A stretch of DNA of 64,000 nt from Bacillus inaquosorum KCTC 13429 (lineage in GTDB: Bacteria > Bacillota > Bacilli > Bacillales > Bacillaceae), in contig NZ_AMXN01000003.1 in NCBI RefSeq assembly GCF_000332645.1, forward strand, positions 1 through 64,000, given 5' to 3'. Below, piece by piece: positions 43,201-56,400 of this stretch. The notes beneath the pieces are model-generated. The model saw only the letters and a program-made list of their open reading frames with translations. It searched no databases and was not told where the DNA came from. Both the position numbers and the translations under genes were made by a program. The number at the start of each line of letters is the position of its first letter. Positions within the stretch are counted from its first letter, which is position 1.

Positions 43201-46200
43201 ACTTCTATTTTCACACCGCTTGTCACAGGCAATACGATCATCGTCTATGACGGAGAGGACAAAACAGCACTGCTTGCATCGATTGTGCAGGACCCGAGGG
43301 TGGATATCATTAAATTGACGCCGGCCCATTTACAGGTTTTGAAAGAAATGAATATCGCCGATAAAACGGCTGTCCGAAGAATGATTGTGGGCGGGGAGAA
43401 TCTAAGCACCCGGTTAGCCCAAAGTATTCATAAACAGTTTGAAGGCCGAATTGAAATATGCAATGAGTACGGACCGACGGAAACCGTTGTCGGCTGCATG
43501 ATTTACCGTTACGATGCCGTGAAGGACAGGCGGGAATCGGTACCGATTGGAACGGCTGCAGCAAACATGAGCATTTATGTGCTGGATGAGAATATGAAAC
43601 CCGCGCCGGTCGGTGTCCCAGGAGAAATCTATATCAGCGGCGCCGGTGTGGCAAGAGGATATTTGAACCGGCCGGAATTGACGGCAGAGAAATTTGTCGA
43701 TGATCCGTTTGAACCCGGAGCCAAGATGTATAAGACCGGAGATTTGGCGAAGTGGCTGGCTGACGGAAACATTGAATATGCGGGCAGAATGGATGAACAA
43801 GTGAAAATCAGAGGCTACCGTATCGAATTAGGCGAGATCGAGGCGGCACTGCATCAAGAAGAAGCGATCAAGGAAGCTGTTGTTACAGCTAGAGAAGATA
43901 TCCACGGGTTTAAACAATTGTGTGCATATTACGTGAGCGGCGGGCAAATAACGGTTTCCCGGCTCCGGAAACAATTGTCTCATACTCTGGCAAGTTATAT
44001 GGTTCCGGCCTATTTTATCGAGCTGGATGAAATGCCTTTAACCTCCAACGGAAAAATAAACAGAAAAGGGCTGCCGGCTCCGGATTTCGGGCTGCAGGAC
44101 AGAGCAGAGTATAAGGCTCCCCGAACAAAAGTGGAAGAAATATTAGTTTCCGCCTGGGAAGCTGTATTAGGTGCAGAGAACGTCAGTGTTCTGGATAATT
44201 TCTTTGACCTTGGCGGAGATTCTATTAAATCAATCCAAGTGTCATCAAGATTAAAACAGAGCGGATACAAAATGGAAATCAAAGACTTGTTTCAATATGC
44301 AACGATTGCCGATTTGAGTCCGCATATCAAGCAGAATCTGCGTATAGCCGATCAAGGTGAAGTCAAAGGAAAAGTCAGCCTGACTCCTGTTCAGCATTGG
44401 TTCTTTGATCACATAACGATAGAACCGCATTATTATAATCAAGCCGTCATGCTGTATGCACCGGAAGGTTTTCGGGAAACGCCGCTTCGTCAAACCCTGC
44501 AAAAGCTTGCAGAACATCATGATGCGCTCCGCATGACGTTCCAGCAGACGGAAAAGGGATACGAGGCACAGATTGCAGAGATTGCTCAAAGCAGGCTGTA
44601 CCACCTTGAAGTCCTGAATCTGAAAGCAGAATCCGACCCGGGGCAGACAATTGAAGCCAAGGCTAATGAGATACAAGGCTGTATGCGTTTATGTGACGGG
44701 CCGTTAATGAAGGCCGGATTGTTTCAATGTGCAGATGGAGATCACTTGCTGATTGCCATCCATCATTTGATTGTAGACGGGGTTTCATGGCGCATTTTAT
44801 TGGATGATATTGCTAATGGTTACAAACAAGCTGAGAACGGGCAAGTGATTCAACTGCCGCAAAAAACAGACTCTTTCCAATTATGGGCCAAGAGACTTTC
44901 AGAATATGCGCAAAGTGAAACCATAAAACAAGAACAGGAATATTGGACAGAGATCGAACAAACCGATGTGAAACCGCTGCCTAAGGATTTTCATGAAACA
45001 CATACGACCTCAAAGGACAGTCAAACGGAAACCGTGGAATGGACTATAGAAGAAACGGAGCTGTTATTAAAACAAGCGAATCGCGCTTATAACACTCAAA
45101 TAAACGATTTGCTTTTAACCTCTCTGGGTCTTTCCATATCGCATTGGTCAGGACTTGAACAGATTCCGATACATTTAGAGGGACACGGAAGAGAACAGAC
45201 GATTCAAGATATGGATATCTCCCGTACGGTTGGATGGTTCACAAGTCTGTATCCGGTTGTGCTTCACGCGCAGCCAGGCAAAGAAATCTCTGATTATATC
45301 AAGATGACCAAAGAAGGACTGCGCCAAATTCCGCATAAAGGGATCGGATATGGAGTAGCAAGGTACTTAAGCGGGTCAATGCCAGCAAAACTGAATCCGG
45401 AGATTAGTTTTAACTACCTGGGGCAGTTTGACCAAGATTTGCAGCAGCATGCGATTCAATTATCCTCCTACTCCTGCGGTTCAGACTCAAGCGGGAATCA
45501 AGCCAGACCGTATGTATTGAATATAAACGGAATGATAACAGAGGGCCGGATGAGGCTTACGATCAGTTATAGCAGCAAACAGTACGCAAGAGAAACGATC
45601 AAGCGGCTATCGGAAACGATTCAAAGCCGCCTGCGGACAATCATTACGCATTGCGTTCATAAAGAACAATCGGAACTGACACCAAGCGATATTTTGTTAA
45701 AAGGCATGACCATTGATGATTTGGACCAGCTCCTCATTCAACTGCCGCATTCAGGTGAGATCGAAAACGTGTATCCGCTCACTCCGATGCAGAAAGGAAT
45801 GCTCTTCCACAGCTTGCTGGATGAGGCCACAAGATCTTATTTTGAACAAGCATCGTTCGATTTGCAGGGAGAGTTAAAGATTGATTGGTTTAAAGCAAGC
45901 TTAGAACGATTATTTGAAAAATACGCCGTGCTCAGAACCCGTTTTTACAGCGGCTGGAACGATACTCCTTTACAAATCGTCTATAAAACACAAAAACCGC
46001 AAATTTATTTTGCAGATTTGCGTGACATAGAGGAGCACCGGCGTGAGGATAAAATCGCTGCCTACCAAAGAGAGGACAAGGCAAAAGGATTTGACTTGGC
46101 TCGGGATCCGCTGATGCGCATAGCGATTTTCCGTATGGAAGACCGCAAATATCATTTGATTTGGAGCTTTCATCATATTGTCATGGACGGCTGGTGCCTG

Positions 46201-49200
46201 CCACTTATCACGAAGGAAGTGTTTGAGCATTATAGCGCCTTGCAAGAAGGCAGGGAAACAGAACCACCATCTGCAGCTCCTTACAGCGACTATATCGAGT
46301 GGCTTGACCGCCAAGATCAGGGAGCTGCCAAACGGTACTGGAGCGAGTATCTTGAAGGGTATAAAGGTGAAACCAGGCTTCTTCATAAAACACCGCAGCA
46401 TGAACAAAAAGAATACGCTTATGCCAATGTGATCTGCCAATTCGATCACGAACAGACAAAACAATTACAGCAGATCGCAAATCAGCATCAAGTGACATTA
46501 AATTCGTTGATTCAAACATTGTGGGGGGTTTTATTACAGAAATACAGCGGGTCCAGGGACGTTGTATTTGGCAGTGTCGTGTCGGGAAGGCCGGCGGAAA
46601 TCCCCGGTGTGGAACAGATGATCGGCCTGTTCATCAATACCATTCCGGTTCGCATCCGCTGTGATGAGGACAGCTCTTTTGCTGAAGCGATGCAAATGGT
46701 TCAACAAAAGGCATTGACTTCCCAAGCATTCGATACCTATCCTTTATATGAAATTCAGACAAAAACGGAACAAAAGCAAAACCTGATTGACCATATCATG
46801 ATCTTTGAAAACTATCCGATAAGACAACAAGTTGAACAGGCAGGCCATCATGATGCGGGACTGGACATCATGAATTTTCATATGCAAGAACACTCCCACT
46901 ATGATTTGAATGTGGTTGTCATTCCTGGCGAAAAGCTTGCCATCCATTTCGGTTTTAATGAAAACGAATATGAAAAATCAGAAGTGGAGCGGCTCCGCGG
47001 GCATTTTGAACAGCTCATGCAGCAAGTATTGCAGCAACCGTCTGTCAAAATAGAAGAATTGGAGCTTCTGACTCAGCAAGAAAAAGAACATCTGCTCAGT
47101 CGTATTCAATCTGACGAGATGGATTACCCACGTGAACAAACGATTCATGAGTTGTTCGAGGAACAAGCGCATCGTACACCTGACCATGCGGCGGTTGTAT
47201 TCGAGGGTAAACAATTAACCTACGGAGAACTGAACCGGCGATCCAATCAGCTAGCGCGAACCTTGCAGGCAAAAGGAGTGCAGGCGGATCAGCTTGTCGG
47301 CATTATGACTGAACGCTCTCTAGAAATGATTGTAGGCATTTTAGGGATTTTAAAAGCGGGCGGAGCATATTTGCCGATAGATCCTGATTCTCCACCTGAA
47401 CGCATCCGTTATATTTTAAGTGATTCGGGCATCAGCGTATTGCTTTATCGTGAGAAGCTGCAGAATAACATCGGCTTCCCAGGGACATGTATCGATCTCA
47501 TAGAGGAACATGCCTATCACGAAAAAGACAACGGCCTTGCGCTCTCTTGTCAGTCGAGTCAACTGGCCTATGCCATTTATACTTCCGGTACGACGGGCAA
47601 GCCTAAAGGCGCGTTAATTGAACATCGCCAGGTCATTCACCTGATTGAAGGACTTCGCCGCCAAGTTTATTCTGCCTATGATGCGGAGCTGAATGTAACC
47701 ATGCTTGCTCCATATTATTTTGATGCTTCTGTTCAGCAAATGTATGCTTCCTTGTTGTTAGGACATACCCTGTTTATTGCTCCAAAAGAGGTCGTGTCAG
47801 ACGGTGCAGCATTATGCCGTTACTATCGGCAACATTGCATTGACATAACGGACGGAACACCTGCCCACTTAAAGCTCTTGATAGCTGCAGGTGATTTGCA
47901 GGAAGTCCCGCTTCGGCACCTTTTAATCGGAGGAGAGGCTCTTTCCAAAACAACGGTAAATAAGCTCATGCGATTATTCGGCGATTATGGCGCTGCGCCT
48001 TCGATCACCAATGTATATGGGCCTACAGAAACTTGCGTAGACGCGTCCCTGTTCAACATAGAATGTTCTGCCGATGCTTGGGCACGCAGTCAAATTCATG
48101 TTCCTATAGGCAAGCCGTTAGGCAGCAACCGCATGTACATTCTTGATTCAAAAAAGCGGTTGCAGCCTGTGGGCGTTCAAGGCGAGCTGTATATTGCAGG
48201 GGACGGTGTCGGGCGGGGCTACTTGAACCTGCCGGAACTAACGGATGAAAAATTTGCTGCCGATCCGTTTGTCCCGACGGACCAGATGTATAGAACCGGT
48301 GATCTGGCCCGCCTTATGCCGGATGGAAATATTGAATTTATCGGCCGGATTGATCATCAGGTGAAAATTCACGGTTTTCGGATTGAACTCGGTGAAATCG
48401 AATCGGTAATGCTGAACATTCCTGATATTCAAGAAGCCGCCGCAATTGCCCTTAGAGATGCGGATGGAGAATATTTCCTGTGCGGATACTATACTGCGGA
48501 TAAGCCAATACAGATCAGTGAACTTCGCGAAAGTCTGGCCCGGCATTTACCGGGATATATGATACCGGCTCATTTTGTGCAGCTGGATAAGATGCCGCTG
48601 ACGCCAAACGGGAAGCTGAACCGTCAGTTATTACCGGTTCCGGTCAAAAAGAGGGACAGAGGCATAGAATACGTGCCGCCGCAGACTTCGGCAGAAATCC
48701 ATCTGGCAGCAATTTGGCAGGATGTTCTCGGGTTAGAGCAGGTGGGGATCCGAGATAACTTTTTTGATATCGGCGGACACTCCCTGCGGGCAACGGCGCT
48801 CATTGCAAAGATACAAAAGCAATTGCATGTCCAAATTCCTTTGCGAAACGTGTTCCGTTTCCCAACCATTGAACAGCTCGCGCGGGAAATCACGACGATG
48901 GAGCAAACCGGGTATGCCGGGATTCCTGCAATTGAGAAAAGACCATATTATCCGGTATCTTCGGCGCAAAAACGATTGTACATTCTCAATCATCTGGAAG
49001 GCGGAGAACTCAGTTACAACATGCTGGGTCTGATGGCTGTCAAAGGCAAGTTTGATCGTGATAAGCTGCAGCAAGCCTTCCTCGCACTGATTCAACGTCA
49101 TGAATCTTTGCGCACCGGTTTTAAAATGGCCGGCGGAGAACCTGTTCAGTATGTCTTGGATCACGCAGAGTTTGAAGTAGAGTGGTATCAGGCAGAAGAA

Positions 49201-52200
49201 AATGATGCAGGCCTTTATATCCGCCAATTTATTCGCCCGTTTCATCTGGAGAAGCCGCCGCTGCTTCGTGTGGGGCTGATTGAACTTCGACCTGACCGCG
49301 GAATTCTGCTGTTTGATATGCATCATATTATTTCTGACGGAACATCTATGAGCATATTGATTAAAGAATTTATTCGGATTTATGAAGGAGAGACATTACC
49401 GCCCCTGCGCATCCAGTACAAGGACTACGCAGTATGGCAGACCGGAGAAGCGCGGTTAAAACAGATCCAAAACCAAGAAGCCTATTGGTTAGAGCTGTAC
49501 AGCGGCGACGTTCCTGTCCTTCATCTGCCTACAGATTATATACGGCCGTCGGCACGGGATTTTGCGGGAGCTACGATGCATTTCACGCTTGATAAGCAAA
49601 AAAGCGCCGGGTTAAAGCAGTTGGCATCCCAAAACGAATCTACTTTATATATGGTGCTCCTTGCGTCTTATACATTATTGCTTTCAAAATACAGCGGCCA
49701 GGAAGACATTATTGTCGGCAGCCCTATTGCGGGGAGACCGCATGCGGATTTGGAACCCATTATCGGAATGTTTGTGAATACACTGGCGATGAGAAATTAC
49801 CCAGAAAAAGGGAAGACGTTCTCTCAGTATCTGTCCGAGGTGAGGGAGAATGCTTTGAAAGCTTACGAGCATCAAGATTACCCTTTTGAAGCGCTGGTTG
49901 ATCAACTGGATATTGCCAGAGATTTGAGCCGTAATCCGTTGTTTGACACCATGTTTGTGCTTCAAAACACGGAGCAGGAACAGTTAGATATAAATGACAT
50001 AACTTTCAAACCATACCCAAGCGAACATACGATGGCTAAATTTGATTTAACCTTAACGGCTGTGGAAGAAGACTCGGGTATTCATTTCACGATGGAATAC
50101 TTGACGGCTCTGTTTAAACCGGAAACGATCGAACGTATGATGGGGCATTTTGTGCAGCTGATTGATTCGATTATCAAACAACTTGAGGCCGAGCTGGCTG
50201 ATTTGGATATGATAACCCAAGAAGAGAAGAGTGAAATTCAGAAACTCTTTAACGATACTGCAACCGCAGAAAAACGTATTCCGCCAACGATTCATCAACT
50301 TTTTGAGCAGCAGGCTGAGCTTAACCCAGACCATGAAGCCGTCCTGTTTGAAAATCAGACTCTGACTTATCGTCAGCTGAACGAACGTTCCAATCAGCTG
50401 GCGCGCGTCCTTCAAGATAAGGGTGTAGGCACAGATCAGGTGGTTGCCGTTCTCACGGATCGCTCAGCAAATATGATGATCGGCATTTTAGCCATATTAA
50501 AGGCCGGCGGAGCATTTCTTCCTATCGATCCGGAACTTCCTGATGAACGGCGGGCTTTTTTGATGAAAGACAGCGGCGCCGGTGTGCTTTTGACTAGTGC
50601 AGGTCATGCCATTCCGCCGCTCTTTGAAGGGGAAGTTCTTCTGCTTGACAATCCGTTACTATATCAAGGTGGAACAGATAATCTTCAACTTTCCTATTCG
50701 GAAAATGACTTAATGTACGTCATTTACACATCTGGTACAACAGGGAAGCCAAAAGGGGTTCAATTAGAACATAAAACGATGACGAATCTGTTCGCATATG
50801 AACGAGATCATACGCAGCTGCGTTTTGACAGAGTGCTGCAATTTGCTGCCATGAGCTTTGATGTCTGCTATCAAGAAATTTTCTCCGCGCTTTCAAGCGG
50901 AGGGACACTCTTTATCATCAGCAATGAGGCAAAACGGGAAATACGTCAGTTCAATGATTTTGTCAGAACGCACAGGGTACAAACAGCATTTCTTCCGACC
51001 GCGTTCCTTAAGCTCCTTGGCTCGGAGAAACACTATTTCGAACCGTTTGCCGAGTGCGTGGATCACATTATCGCTGCGGGAGAACAGCTCATCGCAACAA
51101 GTATACTGCGTGACATGCTGGCGCACCACCATGTCACTCTTCATAATCATTACGGTCCGTCGGAAACGCATGTCGTGACCATGTATACCGTTGATCCGGA
51201 TATTGATCAGGAGCTTCAGCCGATCGGCAAACCGATTTCAAATACGGAGATTTTCATTTTAAATGAGGCCGGAACGCTTCAGCCTGTCGGGATCGTCGGT
51301 GAGCTTTGTATTTCCGGGGTCAGCTTAGCCAGAGGTTATCATAACAGGGAGTCTTTGACGCTCGAAACATTTGTTCCGCACCCATATGACACGAAACAAC
51401 GAATGTATAAAACAGGTGATCTGGCCCGTTACCTTCCCGACGGAAACATTGAATATGCGGGAAGGATGGACCATCAGGTCAAAATCCGCGGTTACCGGAT
51501 TGAGCTCGGCGAGGTGGAAGCCGCTCTGCTAAACATCGAGCATGTTCAGGAAGCCGTTGTCCTGTCAAAAGAAAATGCAGATGGACAAAACGATTTGTAT
51601 GCCTATTTTACAGCGGAGCAATCATTGCCGATCAGTCAGCTAAAAGAAAAACTTGCTGATCAAATACCGGGCTACATGATTCCTTCATACTTCATCCAGC
51701 TGGAGAAACTGCCGTTAACCTCCAATGGAAAAGTAAATCGAAGAGCATTACCGATTCCTGAAGTCGGTTTGCAAACCGGGACTGACTACGTCGCTCCGCG
51801 GACGAGTATGGAAGAGAAGCTGGTATGCATCTGGCAAGACGTTTTGAAGGTAAAAGAAATAGGCGTGAAAGATAACTTTTTTGATCTGGGCGGCCACTCG
51901 TTACGGGGAATGACGCTCGTTGCCAAAATCCATAAGCAATTCAATAAAAGCATTTCATTAAGAGAAGTATTTCAATATCCGAAAGTTGAAGAAATGGCAA
52001 AGGCCATTGCTGAAGCTGAAGCCTGCGGACCGGATTATATTCCGGCTGCCAAAGAAAAAGATGTCTATCCTGTATCCTCCGTGCAGAAGATGGTTTACCT
52101 GTCAACACAGATCGAAGGCGGCGAACTTAGCTACAATATGCCGGGAATCCTTGCATTAGAAGGAAAAATCGATATGAATCGCTTACAAACCGCTTTCCAA

Positions 52201-53385
52201 AGACTGATCCAGCGTCATGAGTCGCTGCGCACCGGATTTGAAATGATCCGCGGAGAACTGGTGCAGGTGATCAAACCGCAAATGGAGTTCTCTATGGAAA
52301 GGTATAAGGCAGCACCTGACGAGGTTGAGGAACTTTTCCGCGCCTTCGTGCGGCCATTCGATCTCAGCCAGGCTCCATTACTTCGGGCTGGACTCATCGA
52401 GTTGGAACAAGACCGGCATATTTTTATGTTTGACATGCACCATATCATTACGGACGGCGCCTCCATGAATATTTTTGTCGAAGAACTGATTCAATTGTAT
52501 GACGGCAGAGCGTTAGCTCCGCTCCGTATTCAATACAAAGACTTCACTGAATGGAAGCTGCAAAAAGAGCAAAGAGAACGAATCAAGAGGCAGGAAGAGT
52601 ATTGGCTAGGTGTATTTCATGAGGAGCTTCCGTCATTCGAGCTGCCGAAAGATTTTGCGAGGCCGCCGGTGAGAAGCTTCGATGGGAAGCGGCACAATTT
52701 TGTGCTCGATAAGACTGTCATCCAAGGTGTAAAGCAGCTGGAAGAATTGACCGAATCGACCGCTTATATGATTTTGTTTTCGGCCTATTCCATACTGCTG
52801 GCTAAATATAGCGGCCAGGATGATATCGTCGTCGGTACACCTATTGCGGGGAGAATGCATGAAGATTTGCAACATATCATCGGAATGTTTGTAAATACAT
52901 TAGCCATCCGTACCGCTCCGATGGCGGAAAAGACATTTATGGATTATATAACGGAAACAAAAGAAACAATGCTGAAGGCTTATGAAAATCAAGAGTATCC
53001 TTTTGAAGAATTAGTTGAAAAACTGGGTGTGAAACGGGACTTAAGCCGCAATCCATTGTTCGATACGATGTTTGTCATGCAAAATACTGAACAAACGGAT
53101 ATTGAGGTAGACTCTCTCGCCGTCAGACCTTATGAACAAACAAATACGGCTGCCAAGTTTGATTTACAGCTGACCTTTGTAATAGACCAGGATGAGATAC
53201 AAGGCAGCTTTGATTACTGCACGAAGCTATTTAAAAAGAAAACCATTGCTGTATTGGCCAAGGATTACGTCATGATCCTCTCGGCGATTTTACGAAATCC
53301 ATCCATTCCTTTAAGAGAAATTCAATTAAGCGAAAAAGTAAACAAAAGTAAACACCTCGCAAGCACAATCGAATTGGATTTCTAA
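37291..53385 (+). CDS. bmyB: Iturin-family NRPS, subunit B (D-Tyr2, D-Asn3, Gln4, Pro5)
   Basis: A 5364-residue, four-module synthetase. It opens with only the C-terminal half of a condensation domain (1-240; no HHxxxDG). Modules: A-Tyr (D-A-L-S-V-G-E-V), carrier Ser799, epimerase (850-1290); condensation, A-Asn (D-L-T-K-I-G-E-V), carrier Ser2311, epimerase (2365-2800); condensation, A-Gln (D-A-Q-D-L-G-V-V), carrier Ser3831; condensation, A-Pro (D-V-Q-?-I-A-H-V), carrier Ser4870; and a final complete condensation domain (4920-5364). Carriers before epimerases read GGDSIKS and the others GGHSLR, the usual split. Condensation domains after epimerases have the D-donor type start ([14 protein letters not shown]). 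The order Gln4-Pro5 excludes bacillomycin D and L. GAGGTG precedes the ATG, 49 bases after bmyA. Confidence 0.95.
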   Translation: MSVFKNQETYWDNLFDEDDSLSAFPYFKAADKAPLARTGYQEKCICRSLSPKVSQRIITMSNHSEVAAYLILLAGIECLLYKYTDRTRLILGIPTVSKQKSSQSAVNTIVLLKNTLSSQSTFKTVFEQLKEAVNDSLKNQNLPFRKMVQHLNVQYNDERMPLIHTVVSLNEIHSLQFKEDAATDTLFHFDLENNGIHLKLFYNGNLYNERYMDQIVSHLDQLLSVILFQPQAAIHTAEVIPEAEKQKLLFDFNDTGANYSGSRTVYQLFEEQAERTPDHAAVKFKNCHLTYRELNEQACRLARTLRNCGVQADTLVAILADRSLEMIVSIIAIWKAGGAYVPLDPEYPKERLQYLLHDANTDVLLVQRHLKNSLTFDGPTIDLNDEASYHADCSLLSPIAEHNHLAYVIYTSGTTGKPKGVMVEHGGIVNSLQWKKAFFKHSAKDRVLVLYPYVFDAFILNFFGPLISGATLHLLPNEENKDLFAIQNAMKQERITHFSTSPRLLKTMIEQMNAEDFIHVQHVVVGGEQLELDTVEKLYSLQPHIRINNEYGPTENSVVSTFHPVQSADEQITIGKPVANHQAYILGAHHQIQPIGVPGELYVGGAGVARGYLNQPELTEEKFVQHLLLPGQKMYKTGDLARWLPDGRIEYLGRIDLQVKIRGYRIEIGEVEAALCNLEKVREAAVVAREAEDGAKQLYAYYVGDPSLSVAQFRDDLSRKLPDYMIPSYFIHLEHIPLTSNGKIDLKALPAAEEKMRTDNEYIAPRNSTEELLASIWQEVLGAERIGILDNFFDFGGDSIKSIQVSSRLYQAGYKVDMKHLFKYPVIAELSQFVVPLGRMADQEEVNGRTSLTPIQHWFFEQKMPNAHHYNQAVMLYSAEGFKEASLRRTMERIASHHDALRMIFEKKPNGYAPRITGTDESELYHLEVMNYKEETDPAQAIADKANEIQSSMVLEKGPLMKLGLFQCPDGDHLLIAIHHLTIDGVSWRILLEDFASGYEQAERGQTIRLPQKTDSFPFWADQLSKYAAETDMEQEIAYWTELSSMKPQPLPKDNIGKGSLLRDSEEVTIQWTKEETEQLLKQANRAYNTEINDLLLTSLGLAVHRWTGIRDILVNLEGHGREPIIPVADISRTIGWFTSQYPVVLRMETGKDLSQRIKIVKEGLRRIPDKGMNYNIIKYVSGRPEAASLQLNPEISFNYLGQFDQDLEHQALRISPFSTGLSMNENQERTAVLDLNGMIAEGKLSITLSYSNKQYERSTMAQFARNLKESLQEVIAHCVSRQQTTLTPSDILLKDITIDELEQLLEQTREWGEAENIYPLTPMQKGMLFHSLFDPSSGAYFQQTMFDLHGDLDIDSFSKSLDGLSQKYDIFRTNFYSGWKDQPLQIIFRTKKIGFEFIDLREMKESQKEEMIQEYARRDKLQGFDLERGALMRLLILRTDDATYRFIWSFHHILMDGWCLPLITKEIFEHYFALLQQKQPEQPSITPYSQYIEWLGRQDAEEAMRYWDQYLEGYEEQTILPKDHHAAEDERYIPEKVTCEISTDLTLKMKQMAGKHHVTLNTLLQTAWAVLLQKYNRSRDVVFGSVVSGRPAGIPNVETMIGLFINTIPVRIRCEAGTTFTELMKEAQEKAVASQKFETYPLYDIQARTTQKQDLITHLMIFENYPVDQYMESIGRQNGSSITISNVQMEEQTNYDFHLTVVPGEAMNIYFEYNASVYERSSIERIREHFMQILHQVMTDADIQVEQVELLTEDEKRTLLHTLNDTAAPFPQTPVYQLFEKQSQRTPDQAAVIDTDRELTYGELNKRANQLARTLRAKGVQADHPVAVISRNSIESVVGILAVLKSGGAYVPIDPEYPQDRIRYMLDDSQAGIVLMQRDVREQLVYEGVTVLLDDESSYHQNDSDLAPISDASHLAYVIYTSGSTGRPKGVLIEHRGLTNYIWWAKEVYLKGEKTNFPLYSSISFDLTVTSIFTPLVTGNTIIVYDGEDKTALLASIVQDPRVDIIKLTPAHLQVLKEMNIADKTAVRRMIVGGENLSTRLAQSIHKQFEGRIEICNEYGPTETVVGCMIYRYDAVKDRRESVPIGTAAANMSIYVLDENMKPAPVGVPGEIYISGAGVARGYLNRPELTAEKFVDDPFEPGAKMYKTGDLAKWLADGNIEYAGRMDEQVKIRGYRIELGEIEAALHQEEAIKEAVVTAREDIHGFKQLCAYYVSGGQITVSRLRKQLSHTLASYMVPAYFIELDEMPLTSNGKINRKGLPAPDFGLQDRAEYKAPRTKVEEILVSAWEAVLGAENVSVLDNFFDLGGDSIKSIQVSSRLKQSGYKMEIKDLFQYATIADLSPHIKQNLRIADQGEVKGKVSLTPVQHWFFDHITIEPHYYNQAVMLYAPEGFRETPLRQTLQKLAEHHDALRMTFQQTEKGYEAQIAEIAQSRLYHLEVLNLKAESDPGQTIEAKANEIQGCMRLCDGPLMKAGLFQCADGDHLLIAIHHLIVDGVSWRILLDDIANGYKQAENGQVIQLPQKTDSFQLWAKRLSEYAQSETIKQEQEYWTEIEQTDVKPLPKDFHETHTTSKDSQTETVEWTIEETELLLKQANRAYNTQINDLLLTSLGLSISHWSGLEQIPIHLEGHGREQTIQDMDISRTVGWFTSLYPVVLHAQPGKEISDYIKMTKEGLRQIPHKGIGYGVARYLSGSMPAKLNPEISFNYLGQFDQDLQQHAIQLSSYSCGSDSSGNQARPYVLNINGMITEGRMRLTISYSSKQYARETIKRLSETIQSRLRTIITHCVHKEQSELTPSDILLKGMTIDDLDQLLIQLPHSGEIENVYPLTPMQKGMLFHSLLDEATRSYFEQASFDLQGELKIDWFKASLERLFEKYAVLRTRFYSGWNDTPLQIVYKTQKPQIYFADLRDIEEHRREDKIAAYQREDKAKGFDLARDPLMRIAIFRMEDRKYHLIWSFHHIVMDGWCLPLITKEVFEHYSALQEGRETEPPSAAPYSDYIEWLDRQDQGAAKRYWSEYLEGYKGETRLLHKTPQHEQKEYAYANVICQFDHEQTKQLQQIANQHQVTLNSLIQTLWGVLLQKYSGSRDVVFGSVVSGRPAEIPGVEQMIGLFINTIPVRIRCDEDSSFAEAMQMVQQKALTSQAFDTYPLYEIQTKTEQKQNLIDHIMIFENYPIRQQVEQAGHHDAGLDIMNFHMQEHSHYDLNVVVIPGEKLAIHFGFNENEYEKSEVERLRGHFEQLMQQVLQQPSVKIEELELLTQQEKEHLLSRIQSDEMDYPREQTIHELFEEQAHRTPDHAAVVFEGKQLTYGELNRRSNQLARTLQAKGVQADQLVGIMTERSLEMIVGILGILKAGGAYLPIDPDSPPERIRYILSDSGISVLLYREKLQNNIGFPGTCIDLIEEHAYHEKDNGLALSCQSSQLAYAIYTSGTTGKPKGALIEHRQVIHLIEGLRRQVYSAYDAELNVTMLAPYYFDASVQQMYASLLLGHTLFIAPKEVVSDGAALCRYYRQHCIDITDGTPAHLKLLIAAGDLQEVPLRHLLIGGEALSKTTVNKLMRLFGDYGAAPSITNVYGPTETCVDASLFNIECSADAWARSQIHVPIGKPLGSNRMYILDSKKRLQPVGVQGELYIAGDGVGRGYLNLPELTDEKFAADPFVPTDQMYRTGDLARLMPDGNIEFIGRIDHQVKIHGFRIELGEIESVMLNIPDIQEAAAIALRDADGEYFLCGYYTADKPIQISELRESLARHLPGYMIPAHFVQLDKMPLTPNGKLNRQLLPVPVKKRDRGIEYVPPQTSAEIHLAAIWQDVLGLEQVGIRDNFFDIGGHSLRATALIAKIQKQLHVQIPLRNVFRFPTIEQLAREITTMEQTGYAGIPAIEKRPYYPVSSAQKRLYILNHLEGGELSYNMLGLMAVKGKFDRDKLQQAFLALIQRHESLRTGFKMAGGEPVQYVLDHAEFEVEWYQAEENDAGLYIRQFIRPFHLEKPPLLRVGLIELRPDRGILLFDMHHIISDGTSMSILIKEFIRIYEGETLPPLRIQYKDYAVWQTGEARLKQIQNQEAYWLELYSGDVPVLHLPTDYIRPSARDFAGATMHFTLDKQKSAGLKQLASQNESTLYMVLLASYTLLLSKYSGQEDIIVGSPIAGRPHADLEPIIGMFVNTLAMRNYPEKGKTFSQYLSEVRENALKAYEHQDYPFEALVDQLDIARDLSRNPLFDTMFVLQNTEQEQLDINDITFKPYPSEHTMAKFDLTLTAVEEDSGIHFTMEYLTALFKPETIERMMGHFVQLIDSIIKQLEAELADLDMITQEEKSEIQKLFNDTATAEKRIPPTIHQLFEQQAELNPDHEAVLFENQTLTYRQLNERSNQLARVLQDKGVGTDQVVAVLTDRSANMMIGILAILKAGGAFLPIDPELPDERRAFLMKDSGAGVLLTSAGHAIPPLFEGEVLLLDNPLLYQGGTDNLQLSYSENDLMYVIYTSGTTGKPKGVQLEHKTMTNLFAYERDHTQLRFDRVLQFAAMSFDVCYQEIFSALSSGGTLFIISNEAKREIRQFNDFVRTHRVQTAFLPTAFLKLLGSEKHYFEPFAECVDHIIAAGEQLIATSILRDMLAHHHVTLHNHYGPSETHVVTMYTVDPDIDQELQPIGKPISNTEIFILNEAGTLQPVGIVGELCISGVSLARGYHNRESLTLETFVPHPYDTKQRMYKTGDLARYLPDGNIEYAGRMDHQVKIRGYRIELGEVEAALLNIEHVQEAVVLSKENADGQNDLYAYFTAEQSLPISQLKEKLADQIPGYMIPSYFIQLEKLPLTSNGKVNRRALPIPEVGLQTGTDYVAPRTSMEEKLVCIWQDVLKVKEIGVKDNFFDLGGHSLRGMTLVAKIHKQFNKSISLREVFQYPKVEEMAKAIAEAEACGPDYIPAAKEKDVYPVSSVQKMVYLSTQIEGGELSYNMPGILALEGKIDMNRLQTAFQRLIQRHESLRTGFEMIRGELVQVIKPQMEFSMERYKAAPDEVEELFRAFVRPFDLSQAPLLRAGLIELEQDRHIFMFDMHHIITDGASMNIFVEELIQLYDGRALAPLRIQYKDFTEWKLQKEQRERIKRQEEYWLGVFHEELPSFELPKDFARPPVRSFDGKRHNFVLDKTVIQGVKQLEELTESTAYMILFSAYSILLAKYSGQDDIVVGTPIAGRMHEDLQHIIGMFVNTLAIRTAPMAEKTFMDYITETKETMLKAYENQEYPFEELVEKLGVKRDLSRNPLFDTMFVMQNTEQTDIEVDSLAVRPYEQTNTAAKFDLQLTFVIDQDEIQGSFDYCTKLFKKKTIAVLAKDYVMILSAILRNPSIPLREIQLSEKVNKSKHLASTIELDF

Positions 53386-53474
53386 TAATGGCCGGCGCGG
53401 CTGTCCCGGCACGAATGCCGCGGCTGCCGCAAGCCGCCTTCAAAACAGGAATGAAACCAACTGGAGGGATATGA
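53386..53474. repeat. GC-rich inverted repeats between bmyB and bmyC
   Basis: The first 50 bases of the 89-base gap are strikingly GC-rich compared with both genes. They contain CGCGGC/GCCGCG (53396-53422) and GCGGC/GCCGC (53420-53437) pairs, which compete for the same bases. There is no T-run, so it is not a plain terminator; mRNA stability or translational control is possible. The bmyC ribosome site GGAGGG follows at 53463. Confidence 0.5.
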
Positions 53475-56400
53475 ATGTCAGAATTCAAACAACAGGAGTT
53501 GTTCTGGGGCCGCATGTTTCACGTGGAAGACCGTCCCAGTGCATTCCCTTCGTTTCAAGTGTCCGACTCAACATTAAAGCGTGATGTATCGAGTGCATCT
53601 GACTGTATTCACAGTTCATTGAGTTCAGATGTATCACGGCGCATCCTGACCATGACGAATCAAACGCCAATGGCCGTCTATCTGGTTCTCCTGATCGGAA
53701 TTGAGTCCCTATTGTACAAATACACGGGGGAAGAGGGTGTAATTACAGGGGTTCCAACCTTTGAAGACGAAACTGATGAAGATCTTCGTTTAGATCAACT
53801 CATGTTAATCAAACAAAATATAAATGCCGACAGTACGTTTAAATCTATATTCCATGAACTGAAACATACGCTGGACGAAGCGATCCTATATCAGGACGTT
53901 CCCTTTGATAAAATGGCCGGACAGCTGCGACTGAACTACAATACAAATCATTTGCCGATCATCCATACGGTTGTTTCATTAGAGCAAATTCATTCTGAGC
54001 GTTTCATAGAAACGGCTGCTTCAGATGCCTTATTTCAGTTTGCTATGGAGGAAGACTCGATTGATGTAAAGTTATTTTTTAATGAACAAGCCTATGACCG
54101 TCAGTATATGATGCAGGTAATCGGGCATTTAAACCGTCTATTTTCTATCATGTTATTTCAACCGGACCTCACTCTCAGTGAAGTAAATATTTTGTCTGAA
54201 GCGGAGACAAATACATTTCTCGTTGACTATCATCATACGAAAACTGAATATCCGCGAGATAAGACGATCTATCAGTTATTCGAAGAACAGATGAAACGAA
54301 CACCCGATCAAGCAGCCATTATTTGCGGAGAAAAACAATTCACGTATCGTCAGCTTAATGAACGTGCCAATCAATTAGCCCGAACGTTGAGAGCCAAGGG
54401 CATGCGGACGGATCGGCTCGCAGCCATCATCAGCGATCATAACATTGAGGTGGTAGTTGGAATACTGGCCGTATTAAAAGCGGGCGGTGCCTATGTGCCA
54501 ATTGATCCGGATTATCCGAAGCATCGCATACAGTATATAGTAGATGACTCCCAAGCTGATATCATCTTGACGCAGAGCCATCTCCGAAAGCAATTGGAAC
54601 TTACGGGCACAATGGTTTTCATCGATGAGGAAAGTTCTTACCACGAAGACGGCTCTGACCTTGAACCGATCAGCAGTATGAAGGATTTGGCCTATGTCAT
54701 CTATACGTCGGGTTCCACAGGCAAGCCTAAAGGTGTGGCAATTGAGCATCAAGGCTTAACCAATTATATTTGGTGGGCCCGCAGGGTATATGTCAAAGGA
54801 GAAAAAACCAACTTTCCGCTATACTCGTCCATCGCTTTTGATCTGACGGTAACGTCTGTTTTTACTCCGCTTATTACCGGCAATGCCATTATTGTCTACG
54901 GAGGAGAAAACAGGGCGGCCTTGCTTTATTCCATTGTGCAGGATCCGAGGGTGGATATTATCAAATTAACCCCGGCTCATTTGCAGTTATTAAAAGAAAT
55001 GAACATCTCTCCTGAGTGCACCATTCGGAAATTAATTGTTGGCGGCGACAATTTAAGCACGCGTCTCGCCCAAAATATCAGCGGACAATTCGGCGGCAGA
55101 ATCGAAATCTTTAACGAATACGGCCCTACAGAGACAGTCGTCGGCTGTATGATTTATTCCTTTGATCCGCAAAACGACAGACGGGAATCAGTGCCGATCG
55201 GAACCGCTGCGGACAATATGAACATTTATGTACTGGATAAGAGCATGAAGCCGGTGCCAATCGGCGTCCCGGGAGAAATTTATATAAGCGGGGACGGCAT
55301 TGCCAGAGGTTATTTGAACCGGCCGGAATTAACGGCGGAAAGGTTTCTGCGGCATCCCTTTGTACCGGAGGGGAAAATGTACCGTACGGGAGACTTGGCC
55401 AGGCGGCTGCCGGACGGTAATATCGAATACCTCGGAAGGATCGACCATCAGGTGAAAATCCGCGGTTACCGCATTGAAATCGGTGAAGTCGAAGCCGCAT
55501 TTTTTCATATACCGCCGATTCAAGAAGCCCTCGTTATTGCACAAGAAACCAACGGGGAAACATCTTTGTGCGCCTATTATACGGCACAGCGTTCTTTAAC
55601 CGCAGGTGAGATCCGGAAACATCTGTCCCGGCAGCTTCCGGACTATATGATACCTGCTTATTTCGTACAGCTGAAAGCGATGCCGCTTACTTCAAACGGA
55701 AAAATAGATCGTCAGGCACTGCCTGTTCCAACAGGAAATCTCACGGGCAATACCTATACAGCTCCGCGGACAGAACTGGAAAAAATCCTAGCCGGAGTGT
55801 GGGAGTCGGTATTAGGCGCAGAACGCGTCGGAATCGACGATCATTTCTTTGAGCTGGGGGGAGATTCAATTAAGTCGATTCAAGTGACATCAAGCTTATA
55901 TCAATCAGGGTATAAGCTTGACATCAAACACTTGTTCAAGCATCCGACGATCGCTGGGGTTGTTCCTTTTGTAGAGCCGGTCATCCGAATCGCTGAACAA
56001 GGAGAAATTAAAGGCCGGTCGCTTCTGACACCGATTCAACATTGGTTTTTCGCCCAGCAATATCAGGATTTGCATCATTATAACCAATCCATCATGCTTT
56101 GTTGGAAAGAGAAATTGGATGAATCGAAGCTTCGCAAAGTCATGAAGAAGATTGCTGAGCATCACGATGCTTTACGTATGGTTTATGTTCCGACAGAACA
56201 TGGATACCAAGCCCGAAACCGGGGGATCGATGAAGGAGATTTATTCAGCCTTGAAGTGTTCTCCTTACTTGGAGAAAACAACCCTGCCCAAACGATAGAA
56301 ACGATCTCCAATGACATTCAGCAATCCATCCATTTAGCCGAAGGTCCGCTCATGAAACTGGGATTGTTTCAATGTCAGGATGGAGATCATTTGCTGATTG

